DNA of 6,900 nt from Alphaproteobacteria bacterium (GCA_025935155.1 JAICVV010000112.1:1-6900), one strand, 5' to 3'. Shown: positions 1 through 6,756, numbered from the stretch's first letter. The notes: generated from the sequence alone by a model not told the origin. A program made the numbers and translations.

Positions 1-32
1 GGCGGTGGTGGCCCCTTCCCCCCGTTGCTGCT

Positions 33-54
33 GTCCGCGCGGACCCTCTTTTTT
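33..54 (+). terminator. Weak terminator-like hairpin before the response regulator
   Basis: GTCCGCGCGGAC (33-44) is a perfect palindrome that can fold as a 4-bp stem with a GCGC loop. Four bases later comes a run of six T (49-54). The short stem and the gap before the T run make this a poor intrinsic terminator. It could end transcription of a gene lying left of the window. The first 60 bases show no convincing coding signal of their own. Confidence 0.25.
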
Positions 55-63
55 CAGCGTGCA

Positions 64-81
64 TTTCGTATCGAAACGATA
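64..81. promoter_or_regulatory. Overlapping inverted repeats upstream of the response regulator
   Basis: Two short inverted repeats overlap here: TTTCG-TAT-CGAAA (64-76) and TATCG-AAA-CGATA (69-81). The second runs into the AGGAG ribosome binding site at 81-85. The placement would suit an operator that blocks transcription or translation of the operon, possibly autoregulation by the OmpR-type protein encoded just downstream. This is inference, because arms of five bases can arise by chance. Confidence 0.25.
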
Positions 82-91
82 GGAGCCGGAC

Positions 92-769
92 ATGCGCATG
101 CTCGTGGTCGAGGACGATGTTGAGGCACAACGCTATCTGGTAAACGGTCTGCGCGAATCCGGCCATGTGGTCGACGATGCGGCAGACGGAGAAACGGGTC
201 TGACCCTGGCGCTATCGCGGCCTTACGATGTCGCCGTCATCGACCGTATGCTGCCCAAGCTCGATGGGCTGAAGCTGGTGCAGGAATTGCGTGAGCACGG
301 CAACGCGACGCCGATCCTTTTCCTGAGCGCGCTGTCCGAAGTCGACGACCGCGTAAAGGGATTGAAGGCGGGCGGGGACGACTATCTCACCAAACCCTAC
401 GCCTTTGTCGAGCTGCTCGCTCGGATCGACGCGCTGATGCGCCGCCGCCAGCCTTCCGCCGTGAAAACGCGGCTGCAGGTTGGGGATCTGGAGCTCGACC
501 TTCTCACACGCGCCGCCAAGCGGAACGGCACAGCGGTGGATCTGCAGCCGCGCGAATTCCGGCTGCTGGAATATCTGATGCGGCACGCCGGTCAGGTGGT
601 GACCCGCACCATGCTGCTGGAAAGCGTGTGGGAATATCATTTCGATCCGCAGACCAATGTGATCGATGTGCATATCTCGCGGCTGCGGGCGAAGATCGAC
701 AAGGGGTTCGAGCCTGCGCTGCTGCAGACGGTTCGCGGCGCGGGTTATATGATCCGTGCGAAGCCCTAG
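92..769 (+). CDS. OmpR/PhoB-family two-component response regulator
   Basis: This is a cytoplasmic DNA-binding response regulator of 225 residues, the usual length for the OmpR/PhoB family. The receiver domain spans about residues 1-118. It has the acidic pocket E7-D8-D9, phospho-acceptor D51 in VIDRMLPKLDG, switch residue S79, and K101 in the DDYLTKPY motif. The C-terminal winged helix covers about residues 127-223 and includes LQPREFRLLEYL, the recognition region NVIDVHISRLRAKID and the closing hairpin TVRGAGYMIR. The start is the first ATG, six bases after a strong AGGAG (81-85). A second in-frame ATG at 98 is less well placed. The gene sits 45 bases before its partner sensor kinase, so the two are probably co-transcribed. 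The target genes and signal cannot be read from the sequence. Many alphaproteobacteria carry a similar regulator-kinase pair next to glnE (recollection, not checked). All key residues are intact. Confidence 0.95.
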   Translation: MRMLVVEDDVEAQRYLVNGLRESGHVVDDAADGETGLTLALSRPYDVAVIDRMLPKLDGLKLVQELREHGNATPILFLSALSEVDDRVKGLKAGGDDYLTKPYAFVELLARIDALMRRRQPSAVKTRLQVGDLELDLLTRAAKRNGTAVDLQPREFRLLEYLMRHAGQVVTRTMLLESVWEYHFDPQTNVIDVHISRLRAKIDKGFEPALLQTVRGAGYMIRAKP

Positions 770-814
770 CGTCCGGCAGCGAAGGTCCGGCCGCTTTATC
801 GTGTGAGCTGAGCC

Positions 815-2176
815 ATGCTCGGCACCCCTCTGATCCGCACACTCGCGTTCCGGATCGCACTCGCTTATCTGGCGTTATTCGCGGTCTCTGCCGCCGCGCT
901 GGTGGGATTCACCTATTGGAACACCAAGCGTGCGCTGGACGCCGAAACGGATCAGACAATCCAGGCGGAAATCGCAGGCCTTTCCGAAGAGTATCAACGG
1001 CAGGGGCTGGGCGGCCTGACCGATGTGATCACCGCCCGCTCGATGCATGCCGGACAGGGGCTTTATCTGCTGGTTGGCTCGCTCGGTCATCCGCTGGCGG
1101 GAAATCTCGATGCATGGCCGACGGTGCGCCGTTCCGCTGGCCGGTTCGTGGAGTTCGATTACGAGCGCCGCGTTGCCGGAACGCTGGAGCGGCATCCGGC
1201 GCGCGGCCGCGTGTTCAAGCTGGTGGGCGGCCTTCAGCTGCTTGTGGCCCGCGATACGCATGAGCGCGTCGAGACAGAGCGCATGTTCACCACTACGCTG
1301 CCCTGGAGCGTTGCGCTCATGCTGACATTGGGCCTGATCGGCGGCGGCTTGATGAGCAGCAACCTGCTGCGGCGTCTCGACCAGATCAACAGCACCAGCC
1401 GCGAAATCATGGCCGGCGATCTTTCCCGCCGCCTGCCGCTCTCCCGTGCCGGCGACGAGTTCGACACTCTGGCCCGCAATCTCAACCGCATGCTGGAACG
1501 CATCGAGCGGCTGATGAAAGGGATGCGGGAGGTGACCGACTCGGTGGCCCACGATCTGCGCTCGCCCCTCAACCGATTGCGAAACCGGCTGGAGGGCGCA
1601 CTCAAACGTCTGCCGCCGGAAGGCGAAGAAGCCGGAGAAATCGATGCCGCCATCTCCGAAACCGACCGCCTCATCGGCACCTTCGATTCGCTGTTGCTGA
1701 TTGCGGAAGCCGAAGCGGGCGCCGCACGCAACAGCATGTCGCGTGTCGATCTTTCGGCGCTCGCGCACAATGTGTGGGAGCTTTATGCGCCGGTCGCGGA
1801 GGAGAACGGCATCGCGCTGGATATCGCGCCGGCCTCGTCCCTGGAAGTGCGCGGCAACGGCAATCTGCTGTCGCAGGCACTGGCGAACCTCGTCGACAAT
1901 GCGATCAAATATACGCCGGCGGGCGGCCGTGTGACGATAGCAGCCGAGAAGAACGGCCAGGGCGCGGTGTTGTCGGTGGCCGATAACGGTCCCGGCATTC
2001 CGTCAGAAGACCGGCCGCGCGCTGTCGAACGCTTCGTGCGGCTGGAGGCGAGCCGCCACTCTCCGGGCACGGGGCTCGGGCTCAGCCTCGTTGCCGCCGT
2101 TGCGCGGCTGCACGACGCGCGCCTTGAACTTTCCGACAACCGGCCGGGGTTGAAGGCCAGCGTGGTCTTCGCCTGA
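815..2176 (+). CDS. Membrane sensor histidine kinase, EnvZ/OmpR-type partner
   Basis: This is a sensor histidine kinase of 453 residues that should autophosphorylate and pass the phosphate to the regulator encoded upstream. Hydrophobic segments at about residues 12-34 and 163-185 flank a periplasmic sensor domain of roughly 125 residues that I do not recognise. A HAMP linker follows at about 178-232. The dimerisation domain has H246 in the H-box SVAHDLRSPLNRLR. The ATP-binding domain has the N-box NLVDNAIKYT (N358, N362), the G1 box DNGPGI (390-395) and the G2 box GTGLGLSL (418-425). All catalytic motifs are intact. The ATG at 815 is the first possible start, since an in-frame TGA lies at 809. 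The ribosome binding site is weak (GAG/TGAG just upstream), which may mean it is expressed below the regulator. The H-box style and large periplasmic domain suggest envelope sensing, but the ligand is unknown. Confidence 0.94.
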   Translation: MLGTPLIRTLAFRIALAYLALFAVSAAALVGFTYWNTKRALDAETDQTIQAEIAGLSEEYQRQGLGGLTDVITARSMHAGQGLYLLVGSLGHPLAGNLDAWPTVRRSAGRFVEFDYERRVAGTLERHPARGRVFKLVGGLQLLVARDTHERVETERMFTTTLPWSVALMLTLGLIGGGLMSSNLLRRLDQINSTSREIMAGDLSRRLPLSRAGDEFDTLARNLNRMLERIERLMKGMREVTDSVAHDLRSPLNRLRNRLEGALKRLPPEGEEAGEIDAAISETDRLIGTFDSLLLIAEAEAGAARNSMSRVDLSALAHNVWELYAPVAEENGIALDIAPASSLEVRGNGNLLSQALANLVDNAIKYTPAGGRVTIAAEKNGQGAVLSVADNGPGIPSEDRPRAVERFVRLEASRHSPGTGLGLSLVAAVARLHDARLELSDNRPGLKASVVFA

Positions 2177-2178
2177 AC

Positions 2179-2199
2179 CGAATCGGCGCGCCTGATTCG
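2179..2199 (+). terminator. Hairpin just after the kinase stop codon, possible weak terminator
   Basis: CGAATC (2179-2184) and GATTCG (2194-2199) form a perfect 6-bp stem. The loop contains the palindrome GGCGCGCC, which can add two more pairs past a bulged T. It lies three bases after the TGA that ends the kinase. No T run follows, so as an intrinsic terminator it is weak. It may instead protect the 3' end of the regulator-kinase mRNA or assist Rho-dependent ending. Confidence 0.35.
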
Positions 2200-2242
2200 C
2201 CCTGCCGGCCTTATCCTCCGTATCTGGCCAGCGATGCCAGCT

Positions 2243-2297
2243 TCGCGAATTGCTGCCTTTTCCACGCTTTCCTGTGGATGGATATCGCGAATCGCTG
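2243..2297. repeat. 13-bp direct repeat pair upstream of the HU gene
   Basis: TCGCGAATTGCTG at 2243-2255 recurs as TCGCGAATCGCTG at 2285-2297, with 12 of 13 bases the same. The copies start 42 bases apart, which is about four turns of B-DNA, so a protein bound at both would sit on one face of the helix. The fragment TCGCTG appears again at 2345-2350. Each copy contains the palindromic core TCGCGA. This could be an operator for the HU gene, but no known binding site is recognised. Confidence 0.4.
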
Positions 2298-2381
2298 TAT
2301 TGGGCAGGGAATTGGAAGGCGAGGCGGATTTGTTTCGTTATATTTCGCTGACCGGAGCTCGGTATCGAAAGGGATGATAGA

Positions 2382-2666
2382 ATGAGCAAGACAGACTTCG
2401 TTGAGGCCGTCGCAAAACAGGGGAAAATCAGCAAGGCCGACGCCAAGCGCGCGGTCGAGACGGTGTTCGGCGCTTTGGAGAGCGGCCTGAAAAGCGTCAA
2501 AAATGGCGGCAAATACCAGATCGGCACCCTGGGCAGCTTCCGCGTGACAAAGCGCGCCGCGCGGACCGGCCGAAATCCACGCACGGGCGAGCCGATCAAG
2601 ATCAAGGCCTCGAAGAGCTTGCGTTTCAAGCCCTCCTCGCAGCTGAAGAAAGCGGCCGGTTGCTGA
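2382..2666 (+). CDS. HU/IHF-family DNA-binding protein
   Basis: This small basic protein of 94 residues is typical in length for the HU/IHF family of nucleoid proteins, which bind DNA as dimers and bend it. The N-terminal helices (about 1-40) form the dimer core. GTLGSFRVTKRAA (48-60) and RTGRNPRTGE (61-70) match the family signature. R64-N65-P66 lies at the tip of the DNA-binding arm, where the proline intercalates. The C-terminus is a helix rich in Lys and Ser that ends in an unusual Cys94. The family hallmark around 47-52 reads IGTLGS rather than the more common PGFGT, a mild divergence. The start is an ATG eight bases after AGGG. A strong terminator follows, so it is probably a single-gene unit. 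HU and IHF subunits cannot be separated safely here. HU-like is favoured because the sequence lacks clear IHF features. Confidence 0.93.
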   Translation: MSKTDFVEAVAKQGKISKADAKRAVETVFGALESGLKSVKNGGKYQIGTLGSFRVTKRAARTGRNPRTGEPIKIKASKSLRFKPSSQLKKAAGC

Positions 2667-2692
2667 AAGTGCCGCGCATCCCACGGTGACAG

Positions 2693-2719
2693 AGGCCCGT
2701 CCATTGCGGCGGGCCTTTT
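2693..2719 (+). terminator. Rho-independent terminator of the HU gene
   Basis: AGGCCCG (2693-2699) pairs perfectly with CGGGCCT (2710-2716). An inner T-G and C-G pair can shorten the loop to CATTGC. TTTT follows at once, and more T-rich sequence (CTTTGTTGTTTT) extends to 2732. It sits 27 bases after the HU stop codon. It should separate HU transcription from glnE, so glnE probably has its own promoter or depends on read-through. Confidence 0.88.
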
Positions 2720-2771
2720 GCTTTGTTGTTTTGCGCAGTGGGAAATGCGCTCGTCGCGTGCAGCGGATAGA

Positions 2772-2783
2772 ATGAACCGGTGA
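2772..2783 (+). promoter_or_regulatory. Three-codon mini-ORF overlapping the glnE start
   Basis: ATG-AAC-CGG-TGA encodes Met-Asn-Arg-stop in another frame. Its TGA overlaps the GTG start of glnE in the arrangement GTGA. The only Shine-Dalgarno-like bases (GGATAG, 2765-2770) lie one base before the ATG but nine before the GTG, so spacing favours the GTG. The ATG may be a decoy, or may couple ribosomes to glnE. It could also be accidental. Confidence 0.25.
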
Positions 2784-5674
2784 GCGCGACCGAAAACACA
2801 CGACTGAACCTGCCAGCGCCATTCGACGTTGCACGCGCATCCCGGACATTCGAAGAGCTCGCCGCGAAAGGTTTTGTTCCTTCGCCTGCGCAGGTTCCCC
2901 TGCTGGGATCGGTCTTCGGCAACAGCCCCTTCCTTTGTCGCCTCGCGCTGCGCGACACCGGATTTCTGACCGAGCTGCTTGCGAACGGCGCCGAGATTGC
3001 GCTGTCACAAATTTCCGCGCGGGTGGCGAGTGCCACAGTCGCCGGAGATATAGTCGAAGCGATGCGGGTGCTGCGGGAAGGCAAGAGACACGCAGCGCTG
3101 GCGATCGCGCTGGCAGACATTTCGGGTGCATGGACGCTGGAACAGGTGACTGCAGCACTATCCGCGTTCGCAGATGCCTGTGTGACAAGCGCCGTCCGGT
3201 TCCTGTTGCGCACGGCGGCCACCGGCACGGAATTCGCTTCGCTTTCGCCGGAGCAGCTCGAGTCGCAAACCGGGCTGGTTGTGCTCGCGATGGGGAAGTT
3301 CGGCGCCGGCGAACTGAATTATTCCAGCGATATCGATCTCATTATCTATTACGATGCAGACCGTTTTCCCTTCCGCAAGCGCGACGATGTCCGCGCGGCT
3401 GCCGTCGATATCGCAAAGGGAATGCTCAAGCTGCTGAACGAAGCGACGGCGGATGGTTATGTGTTCCGGGTCGATTTGCGGCTAAGGCCGGATGCCGCCG
3501 CCACGCAGATCGCCATCTCAACCGATGCTGCCGAAGCGTACTACGAAGGGATGGGGCAGAACTGGGAACGCGCCGCGCTGATCAAGGCGCGCGCTTGCGC
3601 GGGAGACCCTGAAGCAGCTGCACAATTCCTCAAAAACATCGAGCCGTTTATTTGGCGCCGCAATCTCGATTTCGCCGCCATCGAGGACATTCATTCGATC
3701 AAGCGCCAGATCCACGCCCATTCCGGGCATGAGAAAATCGCTGTCGCCGGGCACAACATCAAACTTGGGCGCGGTGGCATCCGCGAGATCGAATTTTTCG
3801 TGCAGACGCAGCAGCTGATCCTCGGTGGGCGCGACCGGAGTTTGCGTGCGCCCTCCACACTGGCCGCCTTGAGTGCCCTTCGCGACCGCGGCCTGGTGAC
3901 AGCTGAAGCCGCGGCAGAGCTGCAAGCGGCGTACCGTTTTCTGCGCACCCTCGAACATCGGCTGCAGATGATCGAGGATGAGCAAACACACACGATTCCT
4001 GAGACACCGGAAGCGCTCGCGCGCATCGCTACCTTCGTGGGGTTCGGTTCCGTCGGGGCGTTCAGCGCCGCCGTGACACACCATCTGGAAGCTGTGCAGC
4101 GGCATTACGCCAGTCTCTTCGAACGCGCGCCGCCACTCGACAGCGCAAAGGGCAGTCTTGTGTTTACCGGGGTGGAGGACGATCCCGAGACGCTGCGGAC
4201 CTTGAGCGGCCTGGGGTTCTCCGATGCCGGTCACGTCGCCGCCGCCATTCGTGGCTGGCACCACGGGCGTATTCGCGCGAGCCGGGGCGCCCGCTCCCGC
4301 GAACTGCTGACAAAACTTGTGCCGCCGCTGCTAAAGGCGCTGGCCGGCACAGTCGATCCCGATTCGGCCTTTGCTCAGTTCGATCTGTTGCTCTCACGGC
4401 TACCTTCGGGTGTGCAGCTCTTTTCATTGCTGCTCGCCAATCCCCGTTTGCTCAAGTTGATCGCAAACATCTGCGGCGCGGCTCCGCGCTTTGCGGATCA
4501 TCTGGCGCGCTCGCCCAAGGTGCTGGACGCGCTGCTCGCGCCCGACGCAGCGCGCGATGTGTTCGACTCTGCTGCACTTGCCCGCACGTTGGCTACAGAG
4601 CTCGCAGCCGAGGCAGATTACGAAGGAAAGCTCGATGGGGTGCGCCGTTTTGCGGCCGAGCAGAACTTCCGCGTCGCCGTAGGGCTGCTGGAGGGGGCCA
4701 TCTCCGGAGAGGCGGCCGGCAATCGATTCTCCGCTGTGGCTGAAGCGATCGTTGAACAGCTGCTGCCGGCAGTAGAGCAGGAATTTGCGAAAGCTTTCGG
4801 AGCGGTGGACGGCGGCGAATTCGTCATCATCGCGCTGGGCAAGCTTGGCGGCCGCGAAATGACAGCGATGTCCGATCTCGATCTGGTGTTTGTCTACGAT
4901 GCGCCGGCGGCCGTGGAGCATTCGGATGGTCTCAAACCGTTGCCGGTGGTGGCCTATTACACGCGGCTGGCGCAACGGCTCATTGCCGCGCTGACCGTGC
5001 ATACCTCGGAAGGCGGTTTGTACGAAGTGGACATGCGGCTGCGGCCGACCGGCAACAAGGGGCCGGTGGCGGTGCGGCTGGAAGGGTTCGAGCGCTATCA
5101 CGCGAACGATGCCTGGACGTGGGAACGCATGGCGCTCACACGGGGGCGCGTTATCTCCGGCCCACCGGTGTTGCGGCAAAAGGTGGAAACGGCAATCCGC
5201 GTCGCGCTCACAGCGCAGATCGCTTCCGAAAAACTAAAGACCGATGTACGGGAAATGCGCGAGAAGATGAATGCAGAGCGCCCCCCGAAAACCCGATGGG
5301 ATCTGAAATATGCGCGCGGCGGACTGGTGGACATCGAGTTCGCCGCACAGTATCTGCAACTGCGGACCGCTCCGCGCAATTCAGCGGTATTGGACGTGAG
5401 CACGGCCGCCGCTCTGGAAAAATTGTGCAGCTCCAGCGTCTTGCCTGGGGTCGGTGCGCCGGAATTCCTTGACGCGTTACGACTCCAGCAAAATATCTTG
5501 CAGGTGTTGCGGGTTGCAGTGGGCGAAAGTTTCGATGCGTCGCGCGCCTCGCGTGGCCTCAAGCAGCTGCTCGCCCGCGCCGCCGGTCATCCCAATTTCG
5601 AGTCGCTCGAGAAGCAACTCTTCGCGCTGCAATCGGCGGCACGCACGGTGTACGAAGCGTTGCTGTTTCAGTAG
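2780..5674 (+). CDS. glnE: Bifunctional glutamine synthetase adenylyltransferase/deadenylyltransferase GlnE
   Basis: This cytoplasmic enzyme attaches AMP to a tyrosine of glutamine synthetase to switch it off, and removes it by phosphorolysis. In the known system it is steered by PII protein and glutamine. The length of 964 residues fits the family (about 950-1000). Two nucleotidyltransferase domains are visible. The N-terminal, deadenylylating one has GKFGAGELNYSSDIDL with D184 and D186, then FRVDLRLRP (229-237) and GRGGIREIEF (330-339). The C-terminal, adenylylating one has GKLGGREMTAMSDLDL with D699 and D701, then YEVDMRLRP and ARGGLVDIEF (845-854). A helical linker lies between, at about 400-620. 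All metal-binding aspartates are present, so both activities should work. The GTG start gives a normal N-terminus, and no in-frame ATG lies close by. The stop codon is one base from that of the convergent speE. No glnA, glnB or glnD is in the window. Confidence 0.97.
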   Translation: MSATENTRLNLPAPFDVARASRTFEELAAKGFVPSPAQVPLLGSVFGNSPFLCRLALRDTGFLTELLANGAEIALSQISARVASATVAGDIVEAMRVLREGKRHAALAIALADISGAWTLEQVTAALSAFADACVTSAVRFLLRTAATGTEFASLSPEQLESQTGLVVLAMGKFGAGELNYSSDIDLIIYYDADRFPFRKRDDVRAAAVDIAKGMLKLLNEATADGYVFRVDLRLRPDAAATQIAISTDAAEAYYEGMGQNWERAALIKARACAGDPEAAAQFLKNIEPFIWRRNLDFAAIEDIHSIKRQIHAHSGHEKIAVAGHNIKLGRGGIREIEFFVQTQQLILGGRDRSLRAPSTLAALSALRDRGLVTAEAAAELQAAYRFLRTLEHRLQMIEDEQTHTIPETPEALARIATFVGFGSVGAFSAAVTHHLEAVQRHYASLFERAPPLDSAKGSLVFTGVEDDPETLRTLSGLGFSDAGHVAAAIRGWHHGRIRASRGARSRELLTKLVPPLLKALAGTVDPDSAFAQFDLLLSRLPSGVQLFSLLLANPRLLKLIANICGAAPRFADHLARSPKVLDALLAPDAARDVFDSAALARTLATELAAEADYEGKLDGVRRFAAEQNFRVAVGLLEGAISGEAAGNRFSAVAEAIVEQLLPAVEQEFAKAFGAVDGGEFVIIALGKLGGREMTAMSDLDLVFVYDAPAAVEHSDGLKPLPVVAYYTRLAQRLIAALTVHTSEGGLYEVDMRLRPTGNKGPVAVRLEGFERYHANDAWTWERMALTRGRVISGPPVLRQKVETAIRVALTAQIASEKLKTDVREMREKMNAERPPKTRWDLKYARGGLVDIEFAAQYLQLRTAPRNSAVLDVSTAAALEKLCSSSVLPGVGAPEFLDALRLQQNILQVLRVAVGESFDASRASRGLKQLLARAAGHPNFESLEKQLFALQSAARTVYEALLFQ

Positions 5675-5675
5675 C

Positions 5676-6545
5676 TCACGGCACCAGCCGCTTGATCCAC
5701 TCCGGCAGCGCAAAAGCGGCGGCGTGAATATCCGGGTTGTAGTAGTCGGTTTTCAGTTTGGCTGACGCGAAGCGCGCCCGCGCGCAGCGGATTCCCGCCG
5801 GCGTGCCAAGCTTCGCGTTGCGTCCATTGCCAGCCCAGGACAACGCCATGAAGCCGCCGATGTAGGTGGGCACCACTGTCAGGTACAATCCAGATTGCGG
5901 GAAGAAACCGGCGAGTTCCTTTAGCGCATCGGTGATTTCCCACGGCTGATAAAAGGGCACGCCGGTCTGGAACGTCGCGAAGCCGCCGGGCTTCAGCGCG
6001 CCCTTCACCCGATCATAGAACGTTTCGCCGAACAACGCCTTGCCGGGGCCGACCGGATCCGGCCGGTCTGCCACGATCAGGTCGAAACGCGTCTTGGATT
6101 CCGGCCGCCCGAGGTATTCGAACGCGTCGGCGATCTCGATCTTCAGCCGCTTGTCCTTGAAGGCCTTCGCGTTGACCTCCGCGAAGTGCTCGCGGCACAG
6201 CTCCACCACGCGACCGTCGATATCGGCCAGCACCACCTCTTTCACCGCCTTGTGCTTCAGCGCCTCGTCGGCGATGGAAAGATCGCCGCCGCCCACGATC
6301 ATCACACGCTCCACCTTGCCGTGCTCCAGCATCGGCAGATGCGTCAGCATCTCGGCGTAAGCCGATTCGTCGCGCGTGGTGATCTGGACGATATCGTCCA
6401 GCGTCAGCACCCGTCCGTTCGCCACGGTGTCGAAAATTCTTATCTGTTGATAACGGCTCTTCTCCTCGGCCAGCGGCGCAGCCGTCAGCTCCATGGCCTG
6501 CGCGTAACCTTTGTGAAGCCGCTCGGTGAACCTCTTGGCAGCCAT
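5676..6545 (-). CDS. speE: Polyamine aminopropyltransferase (spermidine synthase family)
   Basis: This enzyme of 289 residues should move an aminopropyl group from decarboxylated S-adenosylmethionine to a diamine such as putrescine, giving spermidine and methylthioadenosine. The N-terminal beta-stranded domain contains FDTVANGRVLTLDDIVQIT (38-56). A methyltransferase-like fold follows, with GGGD (85-88), D108 and D110 in ADID, D140 in ADAFEYL, the active-site loop ADRPDPVGPG (159-168; D160, D163) and PTYIGG (226-231). The C-terminal YYNPDIHAAAFALP closely matches E. coli SpeE (YYNPAIHTAAFALP). Several positions depart from the usual family: GGGDLS instead of GGGDG, YAEM instead of YHEM, and DRPDP instead of DSSDP or DCTDP. 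The amine substrate may therefore differ. The ATG follows a GGAG (6552-6555 on the + strand) by six bases. No speD, which supplies the substrate, is visible in the window. Confidence 0.92.
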   Translation of the reverse strand: MAAKRFTERLHKGYAQAMELTAAPLAEEKSRYQQIRIFDTVANGRVLTLDDIVQITTRDESAYAEMLTHLPMLEHGKVERVMIVGGGDLSIADEALKHKAVKEVVLADIDGRVVELCREHFAEVNAKAFKDKRLKIEIADAFEYLGRPESKTRFDLIVADRPDPVGPGKALFGETFYDRVKGALKPGGFATFQTGVPFYQPWEITDALKELAGFFPQSGLYLTVVPTYIGGFMALSWAGNGRNAKLGTPAGIRCARARFASAKLKTDYYNPDIHAAAFALPEWIKRLVP

Positions 6546-6692
6546 CGTGTTCTCCAGTCTCTGAAAGGGAAAGAGCGCGGGAAGGGGGCGCGTTCTAAGG
6601 CCCGCTCCGGAAGCTGTCCAGCGTGCGGGCGGCCGTCGCCGGCGGAAAAATGTGACAGCGAAGGTGCCGCGCGGGCGGGAGCGGCGGTGACA

Positions 6693-6749
6693 GAAAATTG
6701 ACGTTTGGACGCGAAAATTTCTTGCATGGGAGCAGAGGGGGCCTATATT
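6693..6749 (+). promoter_or_regulatory. Strong sigma-70 type promoter with upstream A-tracts
   Basis: The -35 element is TTGCAT (6722-6727, preceded by C) and the -10 element is TATATT (6744-6749, preceded by CC), with a 16-base spacer. This closely resembles the CTTGAC/CTATAT housekeeping promoter of rhizobia. GAAAATT occurs twice just upstream, at 6693-6699 and 6713-6719. The copies are 20 bases apart, about two helical turns, as in an UP element for the RNA polymerase alpha subunit. Transcription should start near A6756, leaving a leader of about 120 bases before the ATG at 6878. Confidence 0.72.
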
Positions 6750-6756
6750 CCGCCTA

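Larger units (their letters stand above)
2177..2381. promoter_or_regulatory. Kinase-to-HU intergenic region, likely contains the HU promoter
   Basis: This 205-base gap shows no supported gene. Its AT-rich right half (about 2326-2345) is the likeliest place for the HU promoter. The best match I see is TTGGAA (2312-2317) with TTATAT (2338-2343), but the 20-base spacer is too long for a normal sigma-70 site, so no exact promoter is called. Upstream of this lies a near-perfect direct repeat, TCGCGAATTGCTG (2243-2255) and TCGCGAATCGCTG (2285-2297). A good ribosome binding site, AGGG (2370-2373), lies eight bases before the HU start. Confidence 0.4.

Noticed and set aside
1..91. Possible C-terminal end of an upstream gene
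   Set aside because: The frame starting at base 1 stays open to 123 and overlaps the regulator start, while the frame starting at base 2 stops at 80-82. None gives a recognisable protein tail, so no gene is called.
628..1263. Plus-strand open frame spanning the regulator-kinase junction
   Set aside because: It overlaps two well-supported genes in another frame, and its translation is rich in Arg, Ala and Gly without motifs.
875..1768. Long minus-strand open frame (297 codons) opposite the kinase
   Set aside because: It lies wholly antisense to an intact histidine kinase, has no recognisable domain, and is explained by the high GC content and codon bias of the + strand gene.
2733..2750. Inverted repeat GCGCA/TGCGC between the HU terminator and glnE
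   Set aside because: The arms are only five bases and the loop is eight, with no T run and no match to a known operator. It is expected by chance in GC-rich DNA.
2211..3188. Minus-strand open frame (325 codons) crossing the HU gene and the start of glnE
   Set aside because: It runs antisense through the HU gene and its terminator, and has Arg/Ser/Ala-rich composition without a recognisable domain.
3518..4264. Minus-strand open frame (248 codons) opposite glnE
   Set aside because: It is antisense to conserved GlnE motifs, has odd Cys/His/Arg-rich composition and shows no family signature. The frame at 4424-5179 is rejected for the same reason.
5597..5610. Small inverted repeat TCGAG/CTCGA near the end of glnE, as a possible speE terminator
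   Set aside because: The stem is short and no T run follows on the minus strand, so it is not a credible intrinsic terminator.
6186..6701. Plus-strand open frame (171 codons) overlapping the start of speE and its upstream region
   Set aside because: Its His/Leu/Gln-rich translation is typical of the complement of a GC-rich gene, and two thirds of it is antisense to SpeE.
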